From: HGM12587 sp964561705
GTDB lineage: Bacteria; Bacillota; Clostridia; Lachnospirales; Lachnospiraceae
DNA length: 11,002 nt
Assembly: GCA_964561705.1 (NCBI GenBank)
Contig: CAZLQJ010000057.1
Span: 1-11,002 of the forward strand
Direction: 5' to 3'
The notes under the pieces are model-generated. The model ran no database searches. It was not told the DNA's origin and saw nothing but the letters and a program-made list of their open reading frames with translations. Made by a program: the position numbers and the translations under genes. Each line of letters opens with the position of its first letter. Positions within the stretch are counted from its first letter, which is position 1. Positions 1 to 7,193 of the stretch are shown here, in pieces.

Positions 1-2
1 GT

Positions 3-80
3 CTGGGAGAATTTGTGGATCAGATCTGCAAGGAAATCCGTACAAAGGAAATTAGAAAAGAAGAACAGACAGAAAAATAA
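3..80 (+). CDS. C-terminal end of an unidentified upstream gene (partial)
   Basis: Frame 3 is open from the window edge to a TAA at 78-80 and encodes a 25-residue, charged tail ending in KEEQTEK. Only the end of the protein is visible, so the family cannot be named. The strong intrinsic terminator 13 bases downstream supports this frame as the end of a real transcription unit. Confidence 0.55.
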   Translation: MGEFVDQICKEIRTKEIRKEEQTEK

Positions 81-93
81 ATATTTTTATAAG

Positions 94-122
94 GGGGAAA
101 GCACATTGCTTTTCCCTTTTTT
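94..122 (+). terminator. Intrinsic terminator of the upstream gene
   Basis: A 10-bp stem (94-103 with 107-116, one G-T wobble, 3-base loop) is followed directly by a run of six T at 117-122. It separates the upstream gene from the VOC gene. Confidence 0.85.
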
Positions 123-159
123 CTGTGCTATGCTGAAACTGGTTTGGAGGTAGGAATTT

Positions 160-1020
160 ATGGAATTAAGAGACAATATCAAGGGTGTACAGCATTTGGG
201 GATTCCGACCGTTTGTATGGAGGAAACGAAGAAGTTTTATATAGAAAATTTTGGATTTGAGATTTCTTATGAAAAAGAGGTTTTTTATCCTGAAAAAATG
301 AACATCTGTTTCTTGAAACTGGAAGATCTTGTAGTGGAGTTATATGAGAACAGACAGAATGGGGCGAAAGCTGAAACAGCTGCCAGAAAGACCGGTGTAT
401 ATGATCATTTTGCGATTGAAGCTGCAGATTTTGATGATCTGGCGGCTGAATTGATCGATCGGGGACTGACATTGGCGCCTGGTACGGCAAATGGCGTGGT
501 TTTGTACGATCACATCAAGACAAAAGGCATCCGGGGAGTAAATTTTGTTTCGCCAAATGGTGAAGTTGTGGAACTTTGTTATGACAATGCCGGAAGTTAT
601 GTGGGAAAGAACGGACTTCTCGGATGGGATCATTTGGCAGTCAGGACAAAAGATTTGAAAGAAACCATGTCTTTTTATGGCGCACTTGGATTTGAAATGA
701 CCGGAAATGGTTATCTGGACACGGAAGATGGCAGACTTTACATAGCTTTTATGACTTGCAAAGGCTTTACATTGGAACTGATCCAGCTGGCAGGTGCGGC
801 TGTGGAAGAGGAAGATACCTGGAGCAGCGGAAAAATTGATCACATTGCATTGGATGTGGAAAATATTCAGGATGCTTTTATGGAAGCTAGAGGCAAAGGG
901 TATGATGTACAGGAATTTGGTATTCGGGAATTGCCTCTATTTGAACATGGCTGCAGATTTTTTAGTATCAAAGGACCGAATGGAGAGAAGATAGAGTTTT
1001 ATCAGAAAAAGCGGTTTTGA
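160..1020 (+). CDS. Two-module VOC (glyoxalase/dioxygenase-fold) family protein
   Basis: A 286-residue cytosolic protein made of two tandem vicinal-oxygen-chelate modules, about residues 7-142 and 153-283. Each carries the expected pattern of an early His, an internal acid, a His after the mid-module break and a late Glu: H12, H83 and E138 in the first module, H158, E206, H228 and E279 in the second. Both modules end in the typical 'PNGE-hydrophobic-E' strand (131-138 and 273-279). The family includes glyoxalase I, extradiol dioxygenases and fosfomycin/bleomycin resistance proteins. Nothing here fixes the substrate, and 'metal-dependent lyase, isomerase or dioxygenase' is as far as one can go. 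The start is supported by GGAGG at 146-150, nine bases upstream. It has its own terminator-isolated 5' side and is less A/T-rich than the genes to the right, so it probably belongs to the core chromosome rather than to the operon system. Confidence 0.9.
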   Translation: MELRDNIKGVQHLGIPTVCMEETKKFYIENFGFEISYEKEVFYPEKMNICFLKLEDLVVELYENRQNGAKAETAARKTGVYDHFAIEAADFDDLAAELIDRGLTLAPGTANGVVLYDHIKTKGIRGVNFVSPNGEVVELCYDNAGSYVGKNGLLGWDHLAVRTKDLKETMSFYGALGFEMTGNGYLDTEDGRLYIAFMTCKGFTLELIQLAGAAVEEEDTWSSGKIDHIALDVENIQDAFMEARGKGYDVQEFGIRELPLFEHGCRFFSIKGPNGEKIEFYQKKRF

Positions 1021-1047
1021 GGAAACCTTCATTTTATTTTATATAAT
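1017..1047 (+). promoter_or_regulatory. Possible promoter of the recombinase gene
   Basis: A perfect -10 box TATAAT lies at 1042-1047. The best upstream -35 candidate is TTGAGG at 1017-1022, overlapping the VOC stop codon, with a rather long 19-base spacer. No T-run terminator is seen between the VOC gene and this site, so readthrough is also possible. Confidence 0.4.
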
Positions 1048-1055
1048 TGTTGAAA

Positions 1056-1076
1056 CACTTTTGTTTTGCAAAGGTG
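1056..1076 (+). repeat. Imperfect inverted repeat in the recombinase leader
   Basis: CACTTTTG at 1056-1063 faces CAAAGGTG at 1069-1076 across a 5-base loop (one G-T wobble). It sits just downstream of the TATAAT box, about where transcription would start. Serine resolvases commonly repress themselves by binding dyads over their own promoter, so this may be a recombinase-binding subsite. That is inference. It lacks a T-run and does not look like a terminator. Confidence 0.4.
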
Positions 1077-1099
1077 AATGATGGTTAAAAAAATAAAAT

Positions 1100-1104
1100 G
1101 GAGG
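1100..1104 (+). promoter_or_regulatory. Ribosome binding site that sets the recombinase start
   Basis: GGAGG at 1100-1104 is followed by five T and then ATG at 1110. An in-frame ATG at 1098 overlaps this GGAGG and cannot use it, so 1110 is the preferred start. The same GGAGG-N5-ATG layout is seen before the ATPase gene. Confidence 0.8.
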
Positions 1105-1109
1105 TTTTT

Positions 1110-1718
1110 ATGTGTAAAACATATGGATATGTAAGAGTGAGTACGAGAGACCAAAATGAAGAAAGACAAATAATTGCAATGAGGAGCGTGAATATTCCGG
1201 TAAAGAATATTTATATAGATAAACAATCGGGTAAAAATTTTGAAAGACCCCAATATCAACGGTTGCTAAAAAAAATGAGGCGAGATGATTTGTTATATAT
1301 ACAAAGCATCGATCGTTTAGGAAGAAATTATAAGGAAATATTAGAGCAATGGAGTTTGTTGACGAAGGAGAAACAAGTAGATATTGTTGTAATTGATATG
1401 CCGCTGTTGGATACTAGGCGTGGAAAGGATTTGATGGGTACATTTTTGAGTGATATAGTTTTGCAGATTCTTTCTTTTGTGGCGGAAAATGAGAGAGAAA
1501 ATATAAGAAAAAGACAGGCGGAGGGAATTGCAGCAGCAAAAGCACGAGGTGTACAGTTTGGAAGACCGGAAAAACCACTTCCTGAAAATTTTGATCGAAC
1601 GTATAAATGTTGGAAAAAAGGAGAAATTTCCGGAAGTACTGCGGCACAAAGATGTGAAATGCCTTTGTCAACTTTTCGATACAAAGCGCGGATTTATGAA
1701 AATAAAAACAATAGCTAA
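1110..1718 (+). CDS. Small serine recombinase (resolvase/invertase family)
   Basis: A 202-residue DNA site-specific recombinase of the resolvase/invertase class, which makes double-strand breaks through a covalent phosphoserine link and exchanges strands by subunit rotation. The N-terminal catalytic domain shows Y7-V-R9-V-S11-T (nucleophile S11), R46, and the motif S-I-D68-R69-L-G-R72-N. These match the catalytic Ser and Arg set of gamma-delta resolvase. A long E helix follows (about 118-147, ENERENIRKRQAEG), then the linker FGRPEK and a helix-turn-helix domain (about 157-195). Length is close to the usual 180-210 for resolvases and invertases, far shorter than large serine integrases. The start at 1110 rather than 1098 follows the GGAGG position. 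The gene has its own terminator and lies between a core-type gene and the six-gene operon. It may be a remnant or resident of the mobile element that brought the operon, or an invertase acting on nearby dyads. No invertible segment is obvious. Confidence 0.93.
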   Translation: MCKTYGYVRVSTRDQNEERQIIAMRSVNIPVKNIYIDKQSGKNFERPQYQRLLKKMRRDDLLYIQSIDRLGRNYKEILEQWSLLTKEKQVDIVVIDMPLLDTRRGKDLMGTFLSDIVLQILSFVAENERENIRKRQAEGIAAAKARGVQFGRPEKPLPENFDRTYKCWKKGEISGSTAAQRCEMPLSTFRYKARIYENKNNS

Positions 1719-1762
1719 AAAACCAGATACAAAAAAGTGTACTTTTTTGTATCTGGTTTTTT
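1717..1762 (+). terminator. Long perfect inverted repeat, terminator of the recombinase gene
   Basis: A perfect 22-bp inverted repeat (1717-1738 with 1741-1762) surrounds a 2-base centre, GT. It overlaps the recombinase stop codon. The A-rich left arm and T-rich right arm make it an efficient intrinsic terminator, possibly in both directions. The 2-bp centre and symmetry would also suit a serine recombinase crossover site; see findings. Confidence 0.85.
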
Positions 1763-1792
1763 CTGTTCTATATTTATGTATATTATCATTGT

Positions 1793-1827
1793 TTGACAAA
1801 TTTTTCAACAAATTAAAGCATTAAAAT
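1793..1827 (+). promoter_or_regulatory. Weak candidate promoter for the six-gene operon
   Basis: A consensus -35 box TTGACA lies at 1793-1798. No good -10 falls at 16-18 bases. The nearest is TAAAAT at 1822-1827, 23 bases away, which is too long for an ordinary housekeeping promoter. TATTAT at 1781-1786 is another -10-like hexamer without a -35. An operon promoter must lie between 1763 and 1882, because the upstream hairpin is a terminator, but its exact position is not clear. Confidence 0.3.
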
Positions 1828-1853
1828 AAAAAAAGTAACAATATTTTTTATAG

Positions 1854-1873
1854 CAAAAAAGTACAGTTTTTTG
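1854..1873 (+). repeat. Small dyad just upstream of the ATPase ribosome binding site
   Basis: CAAAAAA at 1854-1860 faces TTTTTTG at 1867-1873 across the 6 bases GTACAG. Its complement differs by a single base over 19 positions from the centre of the palindrome at 1717-1762. It could be an operator, an attenuator-like hairpin, or a second recombinase-binding site. Confidence 0.5.
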
Positions 1874-1882
1874 TCGGTCTTT

Positions 1883-1887
1883 GGAGG
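1883..1887 (+). promoter_or_regulatory. Ribosome binding site that sets the ATPase start
   Basis: GGAGG at 1883-1887 precedes ATG at 1893 by five bases. An in-frame TTG at 1881 overlaps the GGAGG and is not the likely start. Confidence 0.8.
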
Positions 1888-1892
1888 AAACT

Positions 1893-4800
1893 ATGGATCA
1901 AACAATTCCTTATACAAAACAGATGCAGTTAGTGAAGCAAGAGAAGGAAAGAACGGAAAATTTAAAAGTACTTGAAAAAGGATTTCAGGTTGCAGATATA
2001 TTTGTTAATCGTGAATATTTATCAGATTTTTCTAGGGCAGAAATTTTAGATGGGAGTCGTAGAAGAATATGTGTTCCTCAAAAACTTCGCTTTTTTGAAG
2101 TGTCTAAAGTAGTGTTTGATTCAGAAGAGGATATATTAGATAAATTAACTAGTGTATATAATGCTTTGTACAATTTATCTGTTTCGGTTGCTGTATTTTT
2201 GGTAGGAAACGAGAAAGGAGTTAAGTTTTATTTTGCTACACGTTCTGAAACTATTGCTCCTTTGGCGGGGCAGATATTGGAATCTATGCTGCAGGGAAAT
2301 TTTCCGGGAATTGAATTACATGCAATGAATGACAATGAGACGGAAAAATTTCTGGATAGTATCGAAAGAGGGGATGAGGGACAATCTCTTTTAAAAGGTT
2401 TAACAACAGTATCGATGGTTCCTTCAATCAGAGATGAAGAAAAAAAGGAACAGTTTGTACAGGGGTTAGAGAAGTTTGTAAATACATTGAAACATAAAAA
2501 TTATATTGCTGTATTTTTGGCAACACCGTTGGACAATGTAGCAATTGCAAATCGTCGTCATGGATATGAAGAATTGTATTCTACATTGTCTCCGCATTCA
2601 AAATTGTCTTATGCATATGGAGAAAATACAAGCCATTCTGTAAATAAAGGAATATCAAATTCTTTTTCTAAGTCTGTAAATGAAAGTGTATCAAATTCTA
2701 ACAGCACATCGACTTCGGAAACGCAGGGAACGTCACAAGGGAGGAGTAGTGGAAGTAACTTTGGTGGTAGTGTGTCTGGCGATGGAAGCAGCTCAAACTG
2801 GGGATTTAATAGTGGAACATCCAGCAGTGTTTCTTCCTCATATACATCTGGAACTTCCTTCAGCAATTCTATTTCTAATAGCGTGGGTACTTCAGAGGCT
2901 GAAACTACAACGACTGGGGAAACGGATACTACAGGAACATCTAATACGAAAACACTGAGTTTTGAAAATAAAGGTGTTACGGATCTGATGAAAAAATTGG
3001 AACAGCAAATTGAACGAATAAATCAGTGGGAATCTTATGGATTGTGGGAGAATTGTGCATATTTTTTCTCGGATGAAATTTCAGTATCAGTACTTGCGGC
3101 TGCAACATATAAAGCAATCATGACAGGAGAAAAATCTGCAGTCGAAACTGCCCATGTAAATGTTTGGAATGGAAACTATTTAAATAATAACAGTATTCGT
3201 TTGATTTTAGATCATGTAAAGTATTTGGTTCATCCAAAGGCAGAGATTAAATTAAATAACCAATATGAAAAGCAGATTGTTTCGCCAACAAGTATGGTCA
3301 GTGGAAGTGAGTTATCATTACTCTTGGGATTTCCTAGGAAGTCTGTTGCCGGAGTAGCGGTTCAAGAAATGGCAGAATTTGGAAGGTCGGTTGTTTATGA
3401 AAATAAATTTCCAAAATCAACAATTAGCTTTGGAAATATCTATCATATGGGATTGGAAGAAAAATCAACACCTGTACAGATGGATTTGAACCTGTTTTCG
3501 TCTCACTGTTTTATTACGGGATCTTCAGGTTCAGGGAAGTCTTATGCGACCTATAATTTGTTGGATCGATTGCTGAGTAATGGTGTAAAGATGTTAGTGA
3601 TTGAGCCGGCAAAAGGAGAATATAAGCTTGTTTTCGGAAAGTTGGATAAGGTGAACATTTTTACAACGGATGCAAATACTTACAGGCTTTTGAGAGTTAA
3701 TCCATTTCAATTTCCGGATAAAATACACATTTTATCACATATTGAGCAGGTTTTACAGATTTTTAACGCTTCCTGGCCGCTATATGCTGCAATGCCGGCA
3801 ATTTTAAAGGAAGCAGTTGTAGAAGCTTATGTAAAATGTGGATGGGATATACAGAATTCCATATGGATAGAAGGTGTATCCGATCATAAATATCCGGTTT
3901 TTAAAGATGTGCTAGATGTTTTGCCAGAGATTATTAATACGTCAGATTATTCGGCAGATTCGAAAGGTGACTACAAGGGGGCATTGTTGACTCGAGTCCA
4001 GGCCATGACAACTGGAATGAATGGCATGATATTTAAAAAAAGTGAGGGGCTTCCGGATGATGTCTTATTTGACCAAAATACAATTGTTGATCTTAGTGAG
4101 GTTGGTTCAGAGGAAACGATTGCTTTGTTGATGGGTGTTTTAATCATGAAAATGAATGAATACCGGAAATCACAAAGAAAAACAGGTGCGGTAGAAAGTC
4201 ATGATAGTGGGTTGAAACATGTAACAGTTTTGGAAGAAGCTCATAACTTGTTGAAACGGACGGATAAGGGGCAAAATCAGGAAGGTGCCAATATGGTTGG
4301 TAAGTCTGTAGAAATGATCAGTAATTCGATTAAAGAGATGCGAACCTATGGTGAGGGCTTCTTGATCATTGATCAGTCACCGTTAGCAGTAGACAGTTCT
4401 GCGATTGAAAATACAGCCACAAAGATCATCATGAACACACCATCGAAGGAAGCGTGTGAAGAACTTGGAAGTGCCTTGTCTTTAGATGAAAAACAAACAA
4501 AGGAATTGTCCCGATTGAATGTAGGCGTTGCGGCTGTGATGCAAAAAGGCTGGATGACACCGGTACTTATGAAAGTAGGATTGTGGGATCCGAAAAAGTA
4601 TGAAGCATCATTGCAATATGAAAATCTGGGAATGATTGCTTATGTAAAAAGTTGTTTGGTGGAGGAACTGTTTAAACAGATTAATGAAGAAAAATATTCG
4701 GTGAAGCCATTGGGGGATATCATTAGACGGTCTTCGCTGGAACAAGACCGGAAAACAGAATTTTCCGAAATTACTGAATTGTACAAAAAATATAAGACAC

Positions 4801-5153
4801 AATCTTTGAAAATGACAGATGATATGCTGGGGAATTTATTTCTGGAAATTATTGGTTGTGAAGAACTATTTAATATCATACCAACCACTGGAATTTATAG
4901 TCGGGATACATTGTATAAGAAATTAGAAAATTTGTCAGAAAAGGAACAGGAAATATTGTATTCGGACATCATGCGGGAAGTGGCTAGATGGAAGTGGCAG
5001 ATGAGTGAAGCACTAGAAAAATATATTTCAGTGGAAGAAGACACGAAGAAGTGTGCGTTGAAGTATATGTTGGCTGTAAAGGCAAAAAGTAATGATTCTG
5101 GAAAAAATGTATTCTTCCAGTTAAATGAAATTATCGAAAATTATTTAGAATAG
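1893..5153 (+). CDS. HerA/VirB4-like P-loop ATPase with Ser/Thr-rich linker
   Basis: A 1086-residue protein of the FtsK-HerA superfamily (HerA/DUF87/VirB4-like), hexameric pumps that move DNA or protein. Residues 1-243 form a globular N-terminal region of unknown fold. About 245-355 is a low-complexity Ser/Thr/Asn/Gly-rich linker with SNS and SxS repeats. The ATPase core follows. Walker A is GSSGSGKS at 543-550. A first acidic strand, TIVDLSEVGSEE, starts at 730 (D733). The HerA/VirB4-type Walker B is VTVLEEAHNLL from 777 (E781, E782). The sensor-like Gln of IDQSP is Q828, followed by the family-typical ENTATKIIMNT. A helical tail of about 170 residues ends the protein. No signal peptide or clear membrane segment is seen. 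It is first in the operon, 13 bases before the next gene. The conjugation genes expected around a true VirB4 are absent, so its substrate is unknown; translocation of a partner in this operon, or of DNA, are both possible. The superfamily call is firm and the role is not. Confidence 0.88.
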   Translation: MDQTIPYTKQMQLVKQEKERTENLKVLEKGFQVADIFVNREYLSDFSRAEILDGSRRRICVPQKLRFFEVSKVVFDSEEDILDKLTSVYNALYNLSVSVAVFLVGNEKGVKFYFATRSETIAPLAGQILESMLQGNFPGIELHAMNDNETEKFLDSIERGDEGQSLLKGLTTVSMVPSIRDEEKKEQFVQGLEKFVNTLKHKNYIAVFLATPLDNVAIANRRHGYEELYSTLSPHSKLSYAYGENTSHSVNKGISNSFSKSVNESVSNSNSTSTSETQGTSQGRSSGSNFGGSVSGDGSSSNWGFNSGTSSSVSSSYTSGTSFSNSISNSVGTSEAETTTTGETDTTGTSNTKTLSFENKGVTDLMKKLEQQIERINQWESYGLWENCAYFFSDEISVSVLAAATYKAIMTGEKSAVETAHVNVWNGNYLNNNSIRLILDHVKYLVHPKAEIKLNNQYEKQIVSPTSMVSGSELSLLLGFPRKSVAGVAVQEMAEFGRSVVYENKFPKSTISFGNIYHMGLEEKSTPVQMDLNLFSSHCFITGSSGSGKSYATYNLLDRLLSNGVKMLVIEPAKGEYKLVFGKLDKVNIFTTDANTYRLLRVNPFQFPDKIHILSHIEQVLQIFNASWPLYAAMPAILKEAVVEAYVKCGWDIQNSIWIEGVSDHKYPVFKDVLDVLPEIINTSDYSADSKGDYKGALLTRVQAMTTGMNGMIFKKSEGLPDDVLFDQNTIVDLSEVGSEETIALLMGVLIMKMNEYRKSQRKTGAVESHDSGLKHVTVLEEAHNLLKRTDKGQNQEGANMVGKSVEMISNSIKEMRTYGEGFLIIDQSPLAVDSSAIENTATKIIMNTPSKEACEELGSALSLDEKQTKELSRLNVGVAAVMQKGWMTPVLMKVGLWDPKKYEASLQYENLGMIAYVKSCLVEELFKQINEEKYSVKPLGDIIRRSSLEQDRKTEFSEITELYKKYKTQSLKMTDDMLGNLFLEIIGCEELFNIIPTTGIYSRDTLYKKLENLSEKEQEILYSDIMREVARWKWQMSEALEKYISVEEDTKKCALKYMLAVKAKSNDSGKNVFFQLNEIIENYLE

Positions 5154-5166
5154 AGGGAACGGGAAA

Positions 5167-5550
5167 ATGGCTTTTGGAAAATTCGACAAAATGGATGATG
5201 AGAATGTAGAAAATGTGGATAAAAATGATAAAAAAGAAGTAGGAGAAGAAGAAAAGCATAGTAAGATCAAAGATTTTTTTGACCGGTTTAAAAATAACAA
5301 AGAAGGTAAAGAAGATAAAAAGGAAGATAGTGAGGAGAAGAAGGAATACAAGCAAAAAGAAGTGTCTCCGTGGCTGCAACCACCTTCGCCAGAAAAAGTA
5401 AAGGCTAATAATGAACAGATTAAAAAAATACTAGAGGAAATGGAAAAAAGGAAAGAAGCCAAGGAAGGATCAAATGAAGGTGATTCGAATGATGATGCTC
5501 CGGATAAAGGTCAACGCGAAAGATCACGCGATGATGACTTGGAGCGATAG
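5167..5550 (+). CDS. Small highly charged, probably disordered protein
   Basis: A 127-residue protein dominated by K, E, D and N, with no recognised family. Most of it should be unfolded. Two parts stand out. The first is K33-I-K-D-F-F-D-R-F41, an aromatic-basic motif that recurs in two other proteins of the operon. The second is the segment 66-98, which starts VSPWLQPPSPEKV and continues into a predicted helix or short coiled coil (NNEQIKKILEEMEKRKEA). This segment is the likeliest folded or partner-binding part. The start has GAGGG at 5153-5157, nine bases upstream. The gene sits 13 bases after the ATPase and 13 before the Ig-module gene, so it is co-translated with them. The complementary strand over it shows only T/C-rich shadows. 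Plausible roles are an adaptor between ATPase and substrate, or an antitoxin-like partner, neither shown by the sequence. The gene is real by spacing and ribosome binding site. Confidence 0.75.
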   Translation: MAFGKFDKMDDENVENVDKNDKKEVGEEEKHSKIKDFFDRFKNNKEGKEDKKEDSEEKKEYKQKEVSPWLQPPSPEKVKANNEQIKKILEEMEKRKEAKEGSNEGDSNDDAPDKGQRERSRDDDLER

Positions 5551-5563
5551 AGGGGTTTGAGTT

Positions 5564-7156
5564 ATGGCTATAAATGTAGAGATTACAAACAATCCATACA
5601 TACAGAGGCTGCAGATTTTAATTAATGGTGAAGCTGCGTCCATGTATAGTAATTTGGAAAAATTTATGGATGAACCATTTTGCTATTGGTGCGATAAGAT
5701 TTTGGATGCAATTTTTGAAGAATGCAATGGAAGCAGTTTTAAATTGAGTTTCCGTTCCCGTGAAGAAGAGTTATCAATCATGGAAGTTCTGGCAAGAAAA
5801 TATCCGCATTGCGAACAATATACTTCTTTACCTTTGATTAGGAAGGACAGTTTGTCACAAAGAATGTCTGTTCTAAGTAAAATGATTAAGGAAAATAAAT
5901 TAACGGGTTATCGGAAGGAAAGAAGAAAAGCACTGATCATTGTGGCAGGAAATATTGGAAGTCTGAAAAAAGAACTGCAGGAATTAGAAATAAAAAATAT
6001 TTATTGTCAGGTGGATGTACAGGTAATCGATTTTGCGGATTATCTTATCGAGCATCCTGTTGGAGATGTAAATTTCTTGGTTATTAAAGATAAATCGATT
6101 GATGAATGTCTGGAAAAGATAAATTTTAGAAATGGATTTGTAATTTCCTTTGGGGAAAAATCGGGATTTATAGAAAAACGTTCAGGAGTTTTTTATTATG
6201 GAGCAACGGAGGAAAATATTTTTGATGTGATTTTTGAATGTTTTCTTCTAGATCCTTTGATGGATGTGTTTTGTAGGTGTCTAAAGGGACTTTCTCAAGA
6301 TATTCATTCAAAGTTTGCAGAACAGATTGAAACACTGCAAAGTACATCGTTGAAGATTATACCAGAACCGGAGAATACAACGGTAGAAGTTGGAAAAAGT
6401 ACAGCGATCCGTTTTCGTACAGATATGGATGGATACAGTGCAAATAAAGAAAAACTCAATTTTGAATACAGTAATAAAGGTATTTTGCTTTGTAATGGCA
6501 TGAGAGTAGAGGGGTTAAGAGAAGGAGAATGTACACTCTATGTTTATAGGGAAGGGGAACCACGTCCTTGTGCAAGTGTGAATTATAAGGTAATAAAGCG
6601 AAATCGGATTACGCAGCTGCAACTGGAAGAAAATTTTGTAAGAATTGGGGTGGGTGACAGACAAAAGCTGGAATATACATTTTTGCCACAAGATGCAGAC
6701 AATACGGATAAAATTAATTGGGAAACAGAAAATGCCCAAGTGGCTATGGTAGATAAATCAGGAAACCTTACAGGTGTAGCAGTGGGAGTTTGTAGTATTT
6801 GGTGTACTGCTGAACAGATTAGTGCTAGATGTAAGGTGGAAGTATTGCCGCATTTGAAGCGAATTACTGCAGATGTGGATGAGATAGAGATGGTTTATGG
6901 AGAGAGCAAAGAACTTTCTTATCGGATAGAGCCTTTAGAGTGCATTGATGGTTCGGTCATCATTTCTAGTATTGATATGCGAATAGTGAATGTGACAGGA
7001 AAAATTTTGAATGCAATTGGTGTTGGTGATACTAAAATTATTCTTCAGAATCGTCAGGAGACGGTGCGAAAAGAGATTGTCGTACACGTAAGGGATAAAG
7101 GCAAAAAAATTGGAAAAACAAAGAAAAAAGGATTTTTTTCACGATTATTTGGCTAA
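5564..7156 (+). CDS. Protein with three BIG2-type Ig-like modules and basic FFSRLFG tail
   Basis: A 530-residue protein. Residues 1-255 form an alpha/beta region that I do not recognise. Then come three Ig-like modules that read as BIG2 (bacterial Ig-like group 2): about 262-345, 349-428 and 431-509. The middle one is the clearest, with 'V-x-x-G-D-x-x-x-L-x-Y-T-F-L-P' followed by 'W-E-T-E-N-A-Q-V-A-M-V-D-x-x-G-N-L-T-G-V-A-V-G'. BIG2 domains usually sit in secreted adhesins and surface proteins, but no signal peptide, sortase motif or membrane segment is present, so this protein should stay in the cytosol. The C-terminus (510-530) is strongly basic and ends KKGFFSRLFG, which could bind membrane lipid or a partner and resembles motifs in two sister proteins. 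AGGGG at 5551-5555 lies eight bases before the ATG. It is followed 37 bases later by the Hsp70 gene. It may be a scaffold or target-recognition subunit; no function can be read directly. Confidence 0.8.
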   Translation: MAINVEITNNPYIQRLQILINGEAASMYSNLEKFMDEPFCYWCDKILDAIFEECNGSSFKLSFRSREEELSIMEVLARKYPHCEQYTSLPLIRKDSLSQRMSVLSKMIKENKLTGYRKERRKALIIVAGNIGSLKKELQELEIKNIYCQVDVQVIDFADYLIEHPVGDVNFLVIKDKSIDECLEKINFRNGFVISFGEKSGFIEKRSGVFYYGATEENIFDVIFECFLLDPLMDVFCRCLKGLSQDIHSKFAEQIETLQSTSLKIIPEPENTTVEVGKSTAIRFRTDMDGYSANKEKLNFEYSNKGILLCNGMRVEGLREGECTLYVYREGEPRPCASVNYKVIKRNRITQLQLEENFVRIGVGDRQKLEYTFLPQDADNTDKINWETENAQVAMVDKSGNLTGVAVGVCSIWCTAEQISARCKVEVLPHLKRITADVDEIEMVYGESKELSYRIEPLECIDGSVIISSIDMRIVNVTGKILNAIGVGDTKIILQNRQETVRKEIVVHVRDKGKKIGKTKKKGFFSRLFG

Positions 7157-7180
7157 TGCCATTTAATAATAAAAAATTAA

Positions 7181-7186
7181 GGAGGG
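7181..7186 (+). promoter_or_regulatory. Ribosome binding site that sets the Hsp70 start
   Basis: GGAGGG at 7181-7186 lies seven bases before ATG at 7194. An in-frame GTG at 7188 is only one base from it and is unlikely to be used. The protein from 7194, MGKYIGIDLGTT, matches the classical Hsp70 N-terminus. Confidence 0.85.
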
Positions 7187-7193
7187 AGTGCTT

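Noticed and set aside
160..1020. VOC protein as an antibiotic-resistance part of the system
   Set aside because: The fold covers many enzymes, the gene is separated by the recombinase and its terminator, and its composition differs from the operon.
2622..2957. Ser-rich stretch as a CRISPR or DNA tandem repeat
   Set aside because: The repetition is in amino acid composition only; the DNA shows no regular repeat unit or spacers.
1893..5153. The ATPase as VirB4 of a conjugative element
   Set aside because: No relaxase, coupling protein, VirB6/VirB8 or other conjugation gene is in the window, and the neighbours are chaperones. Only superfamily membership is kept.
5131..5462. Overlapping minus-strand reading frames with Ser/Leu/Phe-rich products
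   Set aside because: They are the complement of the Lys/Glu-rich + strand gene, with no ribosome binding site and no sensible protein composition.
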